A stretch of DNA of 64,000 nucleotides. Origin: G020348385 sp964538085. GTDB lineage: Bacteria > Acidobacteriota > Aminicenantia > Aminicenantales > Aminicenantaceae. The position numbers and the translations under genes are program-made. The stretch is taken from assembly GCA_964538085.1 (NCBI GenBank), contig CAZIDF010000008.1:1-64000 (forward strand), given 5' to 3'. The notes under the pieces were generated by a model. That model had not been told where the DNA came from, ran no database searches, and worked only from the letters and a program-made list of their open reading frames with translations. Positions 35,301 through 43,887 of this stretch are shown piece by piece. The first letter of the stretch is position 1, and every line of letters starts with the position of its first letter.

Positions 35301-35974
35301 CCACGGTCATGTTGCTGGCCTCCCCGAACCACAAAGGCGATGCTGCCCCATGGCAGAAGCTAGGCTCTCCTTTATTTGTTACCAAACCCATAAAAAGTAC
35401 CGCAGTAAGGGAAGTGGTCAAGAAAATTCTCAAAGATTCCCCTGAAGAAAAAGTTCGGGATGATCAGGTTCCGATCCCAGTCCAAGGCAAACCCATTCCT
35501 TCGTCCCAGGTTTCCGCAGATAGGCTGCCAACAGAAGTAATCCCTAAGTCAGCAGAAGAAAAAAAACCTGATAAACCCCTCAACTCCTATCGAGTTCTCA
35601 TCGCTGAGGATAACATCGTGAATCAAAAAGTGGCTTATTTCATGCTTGAAAAACAGGGTCACCTGGTGACAGGAGTGAGGGATGGAAAAGAGGCGGTAGA
35701 GGCCGTGGATAAGGGGATCTTCGATGTGATCCTGATGGACATCCAAATGCCCAATATGAATGGATTCGAAGCCACTGCAGCTATCAGGGAAAAAGAAAAA
35801 AATGCAGATAAGCGCACCCCCATCATAGCCATGACAGCTCATGCCATGAAAGGCGACAGGGAGATGTGCCTTGAGAAGGGCATGGATGATTATGTTCCGA
35901 AACCTCTCAAAGCAGATGAACTTCTCACCAAGATCGAGGAGGTCGTCCAAAAATTCGGTAAAGCAAACAAATAA
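32321..35974 (+). CDS. Multi-PAS hybrid sensor histidine kinase
   Basis: 1217 aa, probably soluble since no membrane helix is visible. About five PAS/PAC units occupy residues 40-660 (each ends in DITERK or a variant). HisKA follows with H678 in FLANISHEIRTPMNGI, then HATPase_c (NAIKFTKEGEVV, DTGIGIAEDKQQ, FGGTGLGLSISRQF). Two receivers come next: D970 in LLDAYLPGM and D1140 in LMDIQMPNMNGFE. The second receiver is the better conserved. Such kinases usually pass phosphate through an Hpt protein, and two Hpt genes lie downstream. The signal is unknown; cytoplasmic PAS domains suggest redox or small-molecule sensing. Confidence 0.95.
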   Translation: MKDEKDIFKSLRKEMNIPSEKDAAENLEKKLQLERAYVDQLFESAQEAIVLADKQGHVLRINSEFMRMFGYSNEEIVGQHIDQLVAPFDSQDQALFITQRTIRGEKLRLETARRRKDGKLLDVSVLTSPIIVDGKLEAVYGIYRDISEQKKIIDVLKNSEKRFQDIALSSADWIWEVDREGKYTFASGRVKQILGFEPAEIIGKSPFDLMTPEDTPKVKEAFMQIFQEKRPIVDLENWNLTKEGKKVLLLTNGVPILSDEGEILGYRGVDKDITERNWTETQLKENEEKYRMIYESFHDVYYRTDKNGLVTEISPSVFNQSGYTPEEVIGHPVTKFYENSRDLDGLMEKLKEHGIANDYELKLKSKFGRKIHASVNARLIFDSDNHPIGGEGVLRDITERKQAEELLKKSEEHFKNIFKESPIGIELYNSGGDLIDANRASLNIFGIQNIGGSNRLNLFQNPNLPEEVRNKLIRGETARYETLYDFERIKEFNIYNTSKNGSIFLDVLITPIGKDSKNNPGGYLVQLQDITERKITEEALNKEAAKLSAMISGMEEGVVFADRNNIVVEVNDYFLRLTKREKVDVIGQSLWDFHTGLSADTVKNHIENFRTFPRSQPIIIQRPMFGLETIMRLQPIYFKNRYEGIIVNLLDVTQLVSAQKKAQGADQAKSEFLANISHEIRTPMNGILGMTDLVLETNLTPEQEEYITGIQKSAESMMTLINDLLDFTKVEANKIELEMIPFNVHDFVYETVTPLALDAYKKKLDLICDVPPSMHLNVIGDPVRLRQILVNLISNAIKFTKEGEVVVSVKEELKTAEGISLQFTVRDTGIGIAEDKQQIIFDAFAQADGSMTRKFGGTGLGLSISRQFTELMGGRIWVESEINQGSQFHFTAKLSLDPEAHEALANSEPLQFDNTPVLVVDDSATTRRILREMLNNWNLSVQEVGSAEETVTLIDRAERDSNPFALYLLDAYLPGMESFILQDHMRHNPNMAKSTVMLLASPNHKGDAAPWQKLGSPLFVTKPIKSTAVREVVKKILKDSPEEKVRDDQVPIPVQGKPIPSSQVSADRLPTEVIPKSAEEKKPDKPLNSYRVLIAEDNIVNQKVAYFMLEKQGHLVTGVRDGKEAVEAVDKGIFDVILMDIQMPNMNGFEATAAIREKEKNADKRTPIIAMTAHAMKGDREMCLEKGMDDYVPKPLKADELLTKIEEVVQKFGKANK

Positions 35975-35986
35975 AAAATTGAGAAC

Positions 35987-36937
35987 ATGGTAAAACAATC
36001 CACTCAGAATAAAGAACAGATCATAAAAGTGTTGATCGCAGAAGACAATGCCGTATCCGCAAAAATCTTGCAAAAAAATATCAACGATTGGGGTTATGAA
36101 GTTGTCGTTGCCAAAGATGGAAAAGAAGCCTGGGCAGCCCTTAGAAATGAGGGAATAAGGCTTGCGGTCCTTGATTGGATGATGCCAGAGATCAACGGTA
36201 TCCAATTATGTAAAAAAATCCGTGAAAATGATCACAAAGGAGAGGACCAGCAATACACCTATATCATTCTTTTGACAGCCAAGGATGAACAAAAAGACCT
36301 TATCAAGGGTTTTTCGGCCGGAGCAGACGACTACATCACGAAACCATTTAATCACCTAGAATTGAAGGCCCGGCTAAAAACGGGAAAACGAATCATCGAC
36401 TTGCAAAGACAGCTTCAGAAACAGGCATCCCGCGATAGTTTGACTGGACTCTGGAATCGAAAACGCATGTTTCGTATTCTTGACAAAGAGATCCATCGTG
36501 CCCATCGGAACAACCTGCCAGTTGCTATTCTCATGATCGACATCGACAAGTTCAAGTCGATCAACGATACCTATGGCCATCAAATTGGTGATTTGGTCAT
36601 CAACGAGGTTACCGACATCTTGAGGAAGAACATCCGTAGCTACGATGAGATCTGCCGATATGGAGGAGATGAATTTCTCGTCATCCTTCCCAATTGCAAT
36701 TCGGCCAAAACAGAATTGATCGGGGACCGACTCAGGATAAATGTGACCAAACACAGGATTAAAAGCGATAACCTATCTCTGAATGTCGCGCTAAGCTTTG
36801 GAGGAGCTTCCACAGAAGGCTATGCTTCGGATATCACATCAGAAACACTTATCATGGAAGCTGATGAAGCTCTTCTCGAAGCTAAAAATAGAGGCCGCAA
36901 TTGTGTGGTTATAAAAAAAATAAGGGATAAGATGTGA
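35987..36937 (+). CDS. Response regulator diguanylate cyclase (REC-GGDEF)
   Basis: 316 aa, a paralogue of the protein at 31410 with the same domain order. REC has D63 in LAVLDWMMPEING and KPFNH. GGDEF has RYGGDEFLVILPNC with RSYD as the RxxD inhibition site. Active-site residues are intact. Begins 12 nt after the hybrid kinase. Having two cyclases around one kinase suggests alternative outputs of the same relay. Confidence 0.94.
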   Translation: MVKQSTQNKEQIIKVLIAEDNAVSAKILQKNINDWGYEVVVAKDGKEAWAALRNEGIRLAVLDWMMPEINGIQLCKKIRENDHKGEDQQYTYIILLTAKDEQKDLIKGFSAGADDYITKPFNHLELKARLKTGKRIIDLQRQLQKQASRDSLTGLWNRKRMFRILDKEIHRAHRNNLPVAILMIDIDKFKSINDTYGHQIGDLVINEVTDILRKNIRSYDEICRYGGDEFLVILPNCNSAKTELIGDRLRINVTKHRIKSDNLSLNVALSFGGASTEGYASDITSETLIMEADEALLEAKNRGRNCVVIKKIRDKM

Positions 36938-36943
36938 AACAAA

Positions 36944-37339
36944 ATGTCAGACATGGATAATTTAAAAAATGCAGGGCCGATCGATATGGATTCTGTTCTG
37001 GAGAGAGTGGGTGGAGATGAATCATTCCTCCGTGAACTGCTGGATATTTACATCGAAGATTTTATAGAAAAATACGCCTTGCTCGAACAAGCCATATCAC
37101 AGGGTGATTCTAATAATATTAAAGAAATCGGGCACAGTCTCAAGGGCTCTTCCGGGAATTTGAGCTTAAACGGTCTTCATGAAACAGCATATGGTATCGA
37201 ATTATCGGGAAAAGAAAACGATATCGAACAGGCAAAAATCCATTTCATCCGCCTGAAAGAAGAATTCAAAAAACTCAAAGATTTCCTTCCTCTTGAAAAA
37301 AGACAGAACATCGAACAAAAAATGCCGAATTTGGAATAA
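36944..37339 (+). CDS. Histidine phosphotransfer (Hpt) protein
   Basis: 131 aa, a single four-helix Hpt domain with phospho-acceptor H64 in EIGHSLKGSSGNLSLNGL. Would shuttle phosphate from the hybrid kinase to the REC-GGDEF proteins. Very similar in sequence and spacing to the first domain of the next protein, so a recent tandem duplication. It starts 6 nt after the cyclase. Confidence 0.92.
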   Translation: MSDMDNLKNAGPIDMDSVLERVGGDESFLRELLDIYIEDFIEKYALLEQAISQGDSNNIKEIGHSLKGSSGNLSLNGLHETAYGIELSGKENDIEQAKIHFIRLKEEFKKLKDFLPLEKRQNIEQKMPNLE

Positions 37340-37340
37340 A

Positions 37341-38453
37341 ATGCCAGAAGAAAAAATGTCTAGAGACACCGCCCCGATCGATTTGCCATCCGTGATGGAT
37401 AGGATAGGCGGGGATGAGGCCTTTCTTCAAGAATTGATCGACATCTTCATCGAAGATTTTATCAAAAAATACACAAAACTCAAGCAGGCCATCGATCAGA
37501 ATGATTTCCAGACGATAAAAAAAATCGGGCACAGCCTCAGAGGGTCCTCTGGAAATTTGAGTTTAACCGGGCTCCATCTCATCACCACAGAAATGGAACA
37601 TTCAGGAAAGGAAAAAAATATCGAACAGGCAAAAAATCTCTTTATTCAACTGAATAAAGAATTCGAGAAACTCAAGAATTATCTTCCTTCCGAAAAAAGG
37701 TTATCCATCGACCAGAAGTGGGAAGAGTTCAACTGTGAGGACAAACCTGTCCTATCGAGGGAAAAATCGGATAAGGACTCCGATGTTACTATTCTTGCGG
37801 CAGATGATTCCGTTCCCAATCAAGTGTTGATTAAGTTTTATGCTACCCAAGCTGGTTTTCAGATCGACATAGCACGGGATGGAAGAGAAGCCGTAGATTT
37901 TTTCCGGAAAAAGGATTATTCAATCGTCTTTTTAGACATCCACATGCCCGAGATCGATGGCTTCGAAGCCCTCAACCTGATGCGTCAGATCGAACTCGAA
38001 AATATCCTTCTTAAAACGCCTATCATCGCGCTCACAGGCTCCACATTTCAAGAAGAAGGAACAACATGTTTGGATGCGGGATTCGACGATTTCGTCGAAA
38101 AATCTTCTCTTCAGGAAACATTGGCAGAAATCATCCAGAATCATGTGAAATCCACGCGTGTTCAGGTTAAGACCATACAATTGGATAAGTCTATCCTTCC
38201 CTTGATTCCTGAATATCTTGAAAACAGGAAAGAAGATATCCAAAAAATCAGGCATGCACTTGAAAAACAAAATTTTAGCGTGATCGAAGACCTCGGTCAC
38301 AAGATGAAAGGATCGGGAAAGTGCTATGGATTCGAAACGATCAGTATGATTGGCAACAGGATCGAAGCGTTTGCAAAGCAAAAAAACGCTGGCGAGATCG
38401 AAGAGTCTGTAGGACAGATGCAGGATTATCTATCCAACCTTCAACTCAAATAG
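37341..38453 (+). CDS. Hpt-REC-Hpt phosphorelay protein
   Basis: 370 aa from ATG 37341 (the frame is open upstream but overlaps the previous gene). Hpt1 spans residues 1-115 with H64 in KIGHSLRGSSGNLSL. REC spans about 150-270 with D199 in SIVFLDIHMPEIDGFEA and a Lys-Ser in place of the usual Lys-Pro. A second, divergent Hpt follows at about 280-370 with H320 in DLGHKMKGSGKCYGF. This internal His-Asp-His chain is uncommon without a kinase domain; it would act as a relay hub or phosphate sink. Confidence 0.9.
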   Translation: MPEEKMSRDTAPIDLPSVMDRIGGDEAFLQELIDIFIEDFIKKYTKLKQAIDQNDFQTIKKIGHSLRGSSGNLSLTGLHLITTEMEHSGKEKNIEQAKNLFIQLNKEFEKLKNYLPSEKRLSIDQKWEEFNCEDKPVLSREKSDKDSDVTILAADDSVPNQVLIKFYATQAGFQIDIARDGREAVDFFRKKDYSIVFLDIHMPEIDGFEALNLMRQIELENILLKTPIIALTGSTFQEEGTTCLDAGFDDFVEKSSLQETLAEIIQNHVKSTRVQVKTIQLDKSILPLIPEYLENRKEDIQKIRHALEKQNFSVIEDLGHKMKGSGKCYGFETISMIGNRIEAFAKQKNAGEIEESVGQMQDYLSNLQLK

Positions 38454-38459
38454 CCCGGA

Positions 38460-39383
38460 TCATTCAACAATCATTTTGACAGATTCAATCAGTTTTGAGA
38501 GATATCTCTCCCCAACCTCTTCGAATCCATCTGAAATTTTCATCACACCACACAGGATATTATCGACCTGAGAGAGATAAATGTTGTGGTAATACCTATC
38601 CTTTATCTGGAATCCTAGCGGAATTTTTTGTACGGACGCGGATCCTTTCGCCTCAAGATATTTTTTCAATATGTCTGCGGTTTCATCAATATTTTCCCCC
38701 TCGATTAAAAAACAATCGAAAGAAAGTTCCTTCATCTTGTAACTTACAAAATAGCCATTATGAAGAAATTTATACCCCATAACATTTCTCAGGATGAATT
38801 TTTCGGTATTTGGGATCAAGCCTTCTTGAGGGAAAGCTTTCAAATAAGCTGGGAATCCTCCCTTGTTTTCCACACGGTTCACTATCCCTTCAGAAAAATC
38901 ACGAAGCCACTTATCGCGTCTGTCTCCACAATCAAAACAGAGTAGCTTTACATAATAGCGCCCGACAAGAAAATTCAAGGTTCCTTCTTCTACGTAGCCC
39001 TGAGTTCCTAAACTCAAAAATTCATTATCCGGATAACGCTCAGCGCTATAGATACCAAAAGAATTTTTATGGTTTCCCATGTCATAGATCTCCACAGCGA
39101 CAGAATCTGAGGAACCGCTTTTTTTGTATTCGGCCACGATCAACTCCTTGAAATCATAAGAAAGATAGATCTCGGCAGCTCCGTCGATGTATTCAAATAA
39201 AGTCTCAGGAAAATATGTTTGGGGAGTCCCCGCGGATTGCATCCCTTCCACAACTGGCAGAACTTCTTTTAATAAGATTTGGGTCCCTTGCTCCGCACGG
39301 CTGTAAAAAACGCCCAATACAAGTAAGAACACAAGGCTGCTGCACACGATCCTTTTTATTTGTCTTTGCAAAACAGATCTCAT
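38460..39383 (-). CDS. DUF6599-type exported protein
   Basis: 307 aa with a signal peptide (IVCSSLVFLLVLGVFYSRA). FPETLFEYIDGAAEIYLSYD and YDMGNHKNSFGIYSAERYPD match the pattern of DUF6599, a family often found in Acidobacteriota and related phyla. The role is unknown. AAGGAG lies 8 nt before ATG 39383. The gene converges on the Hpt-REC-Hpt gene, with 6 nt between stop codons. Confidence 0.75.
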   Translation of the reverse strand: MRSVLQRQIKRIVCSSLVFLLVLGVFYSRAEQGTQILLKEVLPVVEGMQSAGTPQTYFPETLFEYIDGAAEIYLSYDFKELIVAEYKKSGSSDSVAVEIYDMGNHKNSFGIYSAERYPDNEFLSLGTQGYVEEGTLNFLVGRYYVKLLCFDCGDRRDKWLRDFSEGIVNRVENKGGFPAYLKAFPQEGLIPNTEKFILRNVMGYKFLHNGYFVSYKMKELSFDCFLIEGENIDETADILKKYLEAKGSASVQKIPLGFQIKDRYYHNIYLSQVDNILCGVMKISDGFEEVGERYLSKLIESVKMIVE

Positions 39384-39457
39384 ATCAAAAACTCCTTCTG
39401 AAAAATATTCATAACATCATGCCTATCATTTTGCCAGATTATTATGGAAAAATAAAT

Positions 39458-39493
39458 GGGGACATCCCAATCGGTACCGAAGGGGACGTCCCC
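39458..39493. repeat. Cluster of three palindromes
   Basis: GGGGACATCCC (39458-39468), the perfect palindrome TCGGTACCGA (39471-39480) and the perfect 12-bp palindrome GGGGACGTCCCC (39482-39493). The outer two can also pair with each other. GGGGACGTCCCC-type motifs recur in many genomes as extragenic palindromes. No transposase gene is nearby. Confidence 0.6.
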
Positions 39494-39494
39494 C

Positions 39495-39523
39495 TTGACA
39501 GGGTATGGAGGAAAGAGTAATTT
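39495..39523 (+). promoter_or_regulatory. Probable promoter of the DUF362/radical SAM genes
   Basis: A perfect TTGACA (39495-39500) directly after the palindromes, a 17-nt spacer and TAATTT (39518-39523), 40 nt before ATG 39563. Confidence 0.5.
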
Positions 39524-39562
39524 GAAATCAGAGAGAGAAACAGGTCAAAACGAGAAAAAAAA

Positions 39563-40453
39563 ATGTCGAAGGTGGTCATTATAACAGGAAAAAACATATT
39601 TTCTCCGGACAATGATGTCAGCGATAAAATTCTTGTTCACATGTACACAAAGGGGATTAGAGCATTGACAGGACTGCCAAAACTGAAAGATTGCTTCCGC
39701 AGCTTTCTTCCTGTGAGGAATACTATCGGTATCAAAATCAACACCATAGGAGGAAAAGGTATATCCACACGTCCAAATGTAGCCCTTTGCCTCGCTCAAA
39801 CTGTATCAGAAAATCATGGTGAAGTTGGGGATATTATCATATGGGACCGGACCAACCGAGAGTTAAGAGAAGCAGGGTACAAACTAAATAGGAATGGGGA
39901 GGGAATCAGGGTTTTTGGGACGGATACCCAGGGTATAGGATACAACCGCAATCTCGTTTCTCACCATAATATCGGAAGCCTTTTTTCCTCCATCCAAGCA
40001 GATCAAGTTACTTCCTCTATCAGTCTCGCCATCCTCAAAGATCATGGATTAGCTGGAGTAACGGCAGGGATGAAAAATTATTTTGGGGCGATCCACAATC
40101 CCAACAAATATCATGATACGAATTGCGATCCTTATGTGGCAGAAGTTTTCGACACCTCTCTCATCAAGAATAATCACAGGCTTACCATCTTGGATGCACT
40201 GATCGTTCAATATCACCGAGGGCCTTCTTTTCACTCCCGCTGGGCGGAAAAACAGGGAATGCTTATATTCAGTTTCGATCCTGTCGCCGCAGATACTATA
40301 GGCTGGCAAATCATCGAAAAACTGAGAGCCAAAAAGGGTCTCCCCTCTTTGGACGAAGAAGACAGAACGCCCAGGTATTTAAAAACAGCTGAAAAAATGG
40401 GATTAGGGATTGCGGATTTAGACAAGATAAATATCGAGGAAGTGGAAGTGTAG
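39563..40453 (+). CDS. DUF362 domain protein
   Basis: 296 aa. VGIKINTIGG-type core (NTIGIKINTIGGKGISTRPN), DIIIWDRTNRELREAGY, LKDHGLAGVTAGMKNYFGAI and SFDPVAADTIGWQIIEK are DUF362 landmarks. Unlike many DUF362 proteins, it has no ferredoxin domain and no Tat signal. Function unknown. It ends 1 nt before the next start, so the two are coupled. Confidence 0.85.
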   Translation: MSKVVIITGKNIFSPDNDVSDKILVHMYTKGIRALTGLPKLKDCFRSFLPVRNTIGIKINTIGGKGISTRPNVALCLAQTVSENHGEVGDIIIWDRTNRELREAGYKLNRNGEGIRVFGTDTQGIGYNRNLVSHHNIGSLFSSIQADQVTSSISLAILKDHGLAGVTAGMKNYFGAIHNPNKYHDTNCDPYVAEVFDTSLIKNNHRLTILDALIVQYHRGPSFHSRWAEKQGMLIFSFDPVAADTIGWQIIEKLRAKKGLPSLDEEDRTPRYLKTAEKMGLGIADLDKINIEEVEV

Positions 40454-40454
40454 C

Positions 40455-41576
40455 ATGAATCGAAGGCACTTCCTAAAGACCGCAGGAACAGCCAGTGCAT
40501 TGACCTGCTCTGGATTGACCTCCATGCTTATCGAGCTGCACGCGTTCACCCAAAACGCCAATCTGTCCAAGGTCGAAGCCCGCTATTACAAAAAACATCC
40601 TGATCGGGAAGTCGAATGCACACTCTGTCCTCGCCTTTGCAAACTCGGGGATAAGGAACGAGGCTATTGCGGAGTCAGAGAAAATATCGGAGGGACATAT
40701 TACACCCTTGTGTACGGAAAAGCATGCTCCATACATATCGATCCGATAGAAAAAAAACCTCTTTTCCACTTTTTGCCCGCAAGTAACGCATTGTCCATCG
40801 CCACAGCCGGTTGTAATGTGAACTGTAAATTCTGTCAAAATTGGGAGATATCCCAGGTCAGACCAGAACAGATCCGACATGCCGATTTTCCCCCGGAGGC
40901 AGTCGTCCTCATGGCTGAAAAAAATAACTGTCCTGTCATTGCATATACCTATTCAGAGCCAACGGTATTTTATGAGTACATGTTCGACACAGCGCAGATG
41001 GCGCGTAATAAAAACATCAAAAATGCCGTCATCACAGGCGGACACATCAATCCCGAGCCCTTGATGGAGCTGACAAAGGTAGTGGATGCTATCAAGGTGG
41101 ACCTGAAGGCATTTTCCCAAGATTTTTATACTCAATACGTTCGTGGAGAGCTCCAACCTGTGCTCGACGCGATAAAAATCATCTCCAAAAGCGATGCCTG
41201 GTTAGAAATTGTCTATCTTGTCATTCCCACACTCAATGACAAACCTTCTGAAATTCGCAAAATGGCCCAATGGATACTCCAAGAAGTCGGACCAGATGTT
41301 CCTGTTCATTTTTCGCGTTTTCAACCAATGTATCTTTTGAAAAATCTACCCCCCACGCCCATCTCGACACTGGTCGATGCCCATGATGTCGCCACACAAG
41401 AAGGTCTCCGCTATGTCTATATCGGAAATGTGCCCGGTCATAAATCTGAAAACACTTACTGTGCTTATTGCCACAATACCATCATCGAAAGAATTCAGTA
41501 TCACATCCAAAAAATCGAAATACAGGGAGGAAAATGTAAATTCTGTGGAGCCCTCATTCCCGGAGTCTGGACCTAG
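40455..41576 (+). CDS. Radical SAM protein (AmmeMemoRadiSam/PflA-like) with Tat-type signal
   Basis: 373 aa. The N-terminus MNRRHFLKTAGTASALTCSG looks like a twin-arginine signal, surprising for a radical SAM enzyme. Then come CTLCPRLCKLGDKERGYCGV, GKACSIHIDPIEKKPLFHFL and the cluster motif GCNVNCKFCQNWEISQ, all typical of the AmrS/PflA-activase-like group. A C-terminal CxxC pair (TYCAYCHNT) and KCKFCGA could bind metal. If exported it would need an extracytoplasmic reductant, so the signal may instead be vestigial. Between a DUF362 gene and a membrane spermidine-synthase-like gene. Confidence 0.85.
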   Translation: MNRRHFLKTAGTASALTCSGLTSMLIELHAFTQNANLSKVEARYYKKHPDREVECTLCPRLCKLGDKERGYCGVRENIGGTYYTLVYGKACSIHIDPIEKKPLFHFLPASNALSIATAGCNVNCKFCQNWEISQVRPEQIRHADFPPEAVVLMAEKNNCPVIAYTYSEPTVFYEYMFDTAQMARNKNIKNAVITGGHINPEPLMELTKVVDAIKVDLKAFSQDFYTQYVRGELQPVLDAIKIISKSDAWLEIVYLVIPTLNDKPSEIRKMAQWILQEVGPDVPVHFSRFQPMYLLKNLPPTPISTLVDAHDVATQEGLRYVYIGNVPGHKSENTYCAYCHNTIIERIQYHIQKIEIQGGKCKFCGALIPGVWT

Positions 41577-41585
41577 ATTTTTCGA

Positions 41586-43696
41586 ATGAGAAAGAATCTG
41601 CCTCCCTTTCTGTTGGGTTTTCTTGCTCTCTCATTCCAAATCTTCCTGTTGAGAGAGTTCTCTGTTCATTTTTATGGGAATGAAATCACGTTTGGCTTTA
41701 TTCTCGCCTCCTGGCTTCTTTGGGGAGGATTGGGAAGTCTATTTGCTCCAAAAGTCCGATGGAATATTTCGCGCCTTCCATATGTTTATTATCTTGTCAT
41801 CCTCCTTTTCCCGATATGCTTGGTCCTCCTCCGACTTTCTCGCTTCGTTCTAGGCACGCTCCCTGGTGAAATCACAGGGATTACTCCGATGCTTCTTTTT
41901 TCGTTTGGTCTTTCGTTGATCATCAGTTTTCCCCTCGGGGTTTTGTTCGTGTTCAACGCCTCATTCCTGAGAGGGAATGTCACACAAGTCTATCTAATGG
42001 AATCATTGGGATCGGCGGTTGCCGGGATAGCTGTCTATTTCTTTTTCATTCCAGCCCTTTCGAACTGGCAAGCGACCGCTTTCATCGGGGCTATTGTCTC
42101 GCTCCTTGTCTATGTGTTTATACAAAACAGGAAACAGGGCTTCAGTTTTCTCCTTCTCCTCTTTTTTCTGGCGGCTTTTTGGGCATTTGATCTCCCCAGC
42201 CAGAAAATCCACTGGAAACCGTTTGAGATGATCGAAGCCAAGGACACTCCATATGGAAAGCTACAGGTCATTCAGACAAAAGAAATGCTTTCCCTGTTCA
42301 ACAACAGCCGCCTGATATATTCTTTTCCCAATCTTTCCGCATCTGAAGAATCCGTCCACTTCACCTTGTTGCAGAGACCTAAATCGGAAAAAATCCTTTT
42401 GATCGGTGGCGGAGCTGGCGGAAGTCTGGGCCAAGTTCTTAAATATCCAAAAATCCATGTGGATTATGTCGAGCTCGATCCAGCGATAATCCGGCTGTCG
42501 CTCAAATACCTCCCCCAGCAAGAAATCGCTCATCTCAAAGACGAACGGGTCCAGATCCATTTCCAAGATGGTCGGGCTTTCCTGAACAAAACTCCCGGTT
42601 CCTACGACGCCATCATTCTCAACCTCCCCGACCCATCCACGGCTCAAATCAATCGTTTCTACACAATGGAATTTTTTTCCCTAGTAAAAAGGAAACTTTC
42701 CCCAAATGGTATTTTTTCTTTCCGTGTTTCATCCGCTGAAAATTACATCAGCGATGAACTCCAAGATTTTCTTGCTTCTCTTTACTTCACTTTAAAAGAG
42801 GTTTTCCCCGAAGTGGGTATCGTTCCTGGGGATACCAACATTTTCCTCGCCAGCTCGGGGCCGATTTCTCTCGATCATGAAGTGCTGGCCAAAAGAATCG
42901 ACCGATTAGATCTCAAAAACACGTATATCCGATCCCAGTCACTGTTCTCCCGCTTGAGCCCTTTAAGGCTTAATTTGTTGAAAGAGACTTTGATCCAAGG
43001 TCACAAATCCCTCAATGTCGACCTCATTCCCATCAGTTATTATTTCGATTCTGTATTATGGAACTCACAGTTTCAAGGCCTGGAGGCCTCTCTATTTCGG
43101 TTCACCTCACGACTGGGGAGATTTTGGCTGCTCGATTTCCCATTGATCGTACTGCTGCTCATCATGTTTTTATTGGGACGGGGACATAAAAAATCATCTT
43201 TTCTTCTTCTTCCTCTAGCGGTGATGGGACTGACGACCATAACCGTTGAAATCATTATGCTCATTGCATTCCAAACCTTCTATGGGTATCTCTATCAAAA
43301 AATCGCTCTACTTTTTGCCTCTTTCATGATCGGCCTTTTTTTGGGGGCCTTTCGAGGAAAAAAAAGAAAGAATAAGGGATATCTCGACTTGCTCATCGTT
43401 CAATTTGGGTTCATCCTCGTATTATTCTTGCTGAAATTGTGGTTGGGATCTAAACCTCCTGAAATTTTCTTTTTCCTCACCCTTGTTTGTTTCGGTTATC
43501 TGGGAGGAGATTTATTCATCGTATCTAATCATTTGTATTTGAAGGAGAAAAATAATTATGGAGCTGGGTATGGACTGGATTTATTGGGATCCTTCTTAGG
43601 TGCGCTAGCCGTTTCATCGCTTCTCATCCCTCTTTTCGGATTGCCCCTTTTGACAAACTATATCCTGTTGATCAACTCCTTCTGTTTTATTTTCCT
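41586..43696 (+). CDS. Membrane-embedded spermidine-synthase-like protein, 3' end lost in assembly gap
   Basis: About 703 codons before the Ns. Six or more membrane helices (from FLLGFLALSFQIFLLREF) precede a class I methyltransferase-like domain: ILLIGGGAGGSLGQVLKYP, DYVELDPAIIRLS and LNLPDPSTAQINRFYTMEFF. More helices follow to the gap. This is the fused MFS/spermidine-synthase-like architecture. Whether such proteins make polyamines is unproven. The open frame continues through the Ns only by chance. Confidence 0.85.
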
Positions 43697-43796
43697 NNNN
43701 NNNNNNNNNNNNNNNNNNNNNNNNNNNNNNNNNNNNNNNNNNNNNNNNNNNNNNNNNNNNNNNNNNNNNNNNNNNNNNNNNNNNNNNNNNNNNNNN
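43697..43796. other. Assembly gap (100 Ns)
   Basis: A run of exactly 100 Ns, the conventional placeholder for an unknown distance. The 3' end of the membrane spermidine-synthase-like gene, and possibly whole genes or the promoter of the hdr cluster, may be missing. Confidence 0.99.
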
Positions 43797-43887
43797 ATTG
43801 TGCTTTACTGTAATGTTTTTATTTCTATCTTAAATACTTAATAAAAACTATAGGTTATTAGAATTACTTTATTCGCGAGTTATCCAA

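Noticed and set aside
43797..43841. Reading frame continuing through the Ns
   Set aside because: Translation across an unknown gap is meaningless. The sequence after the gap is AT-rich and stops quickly.
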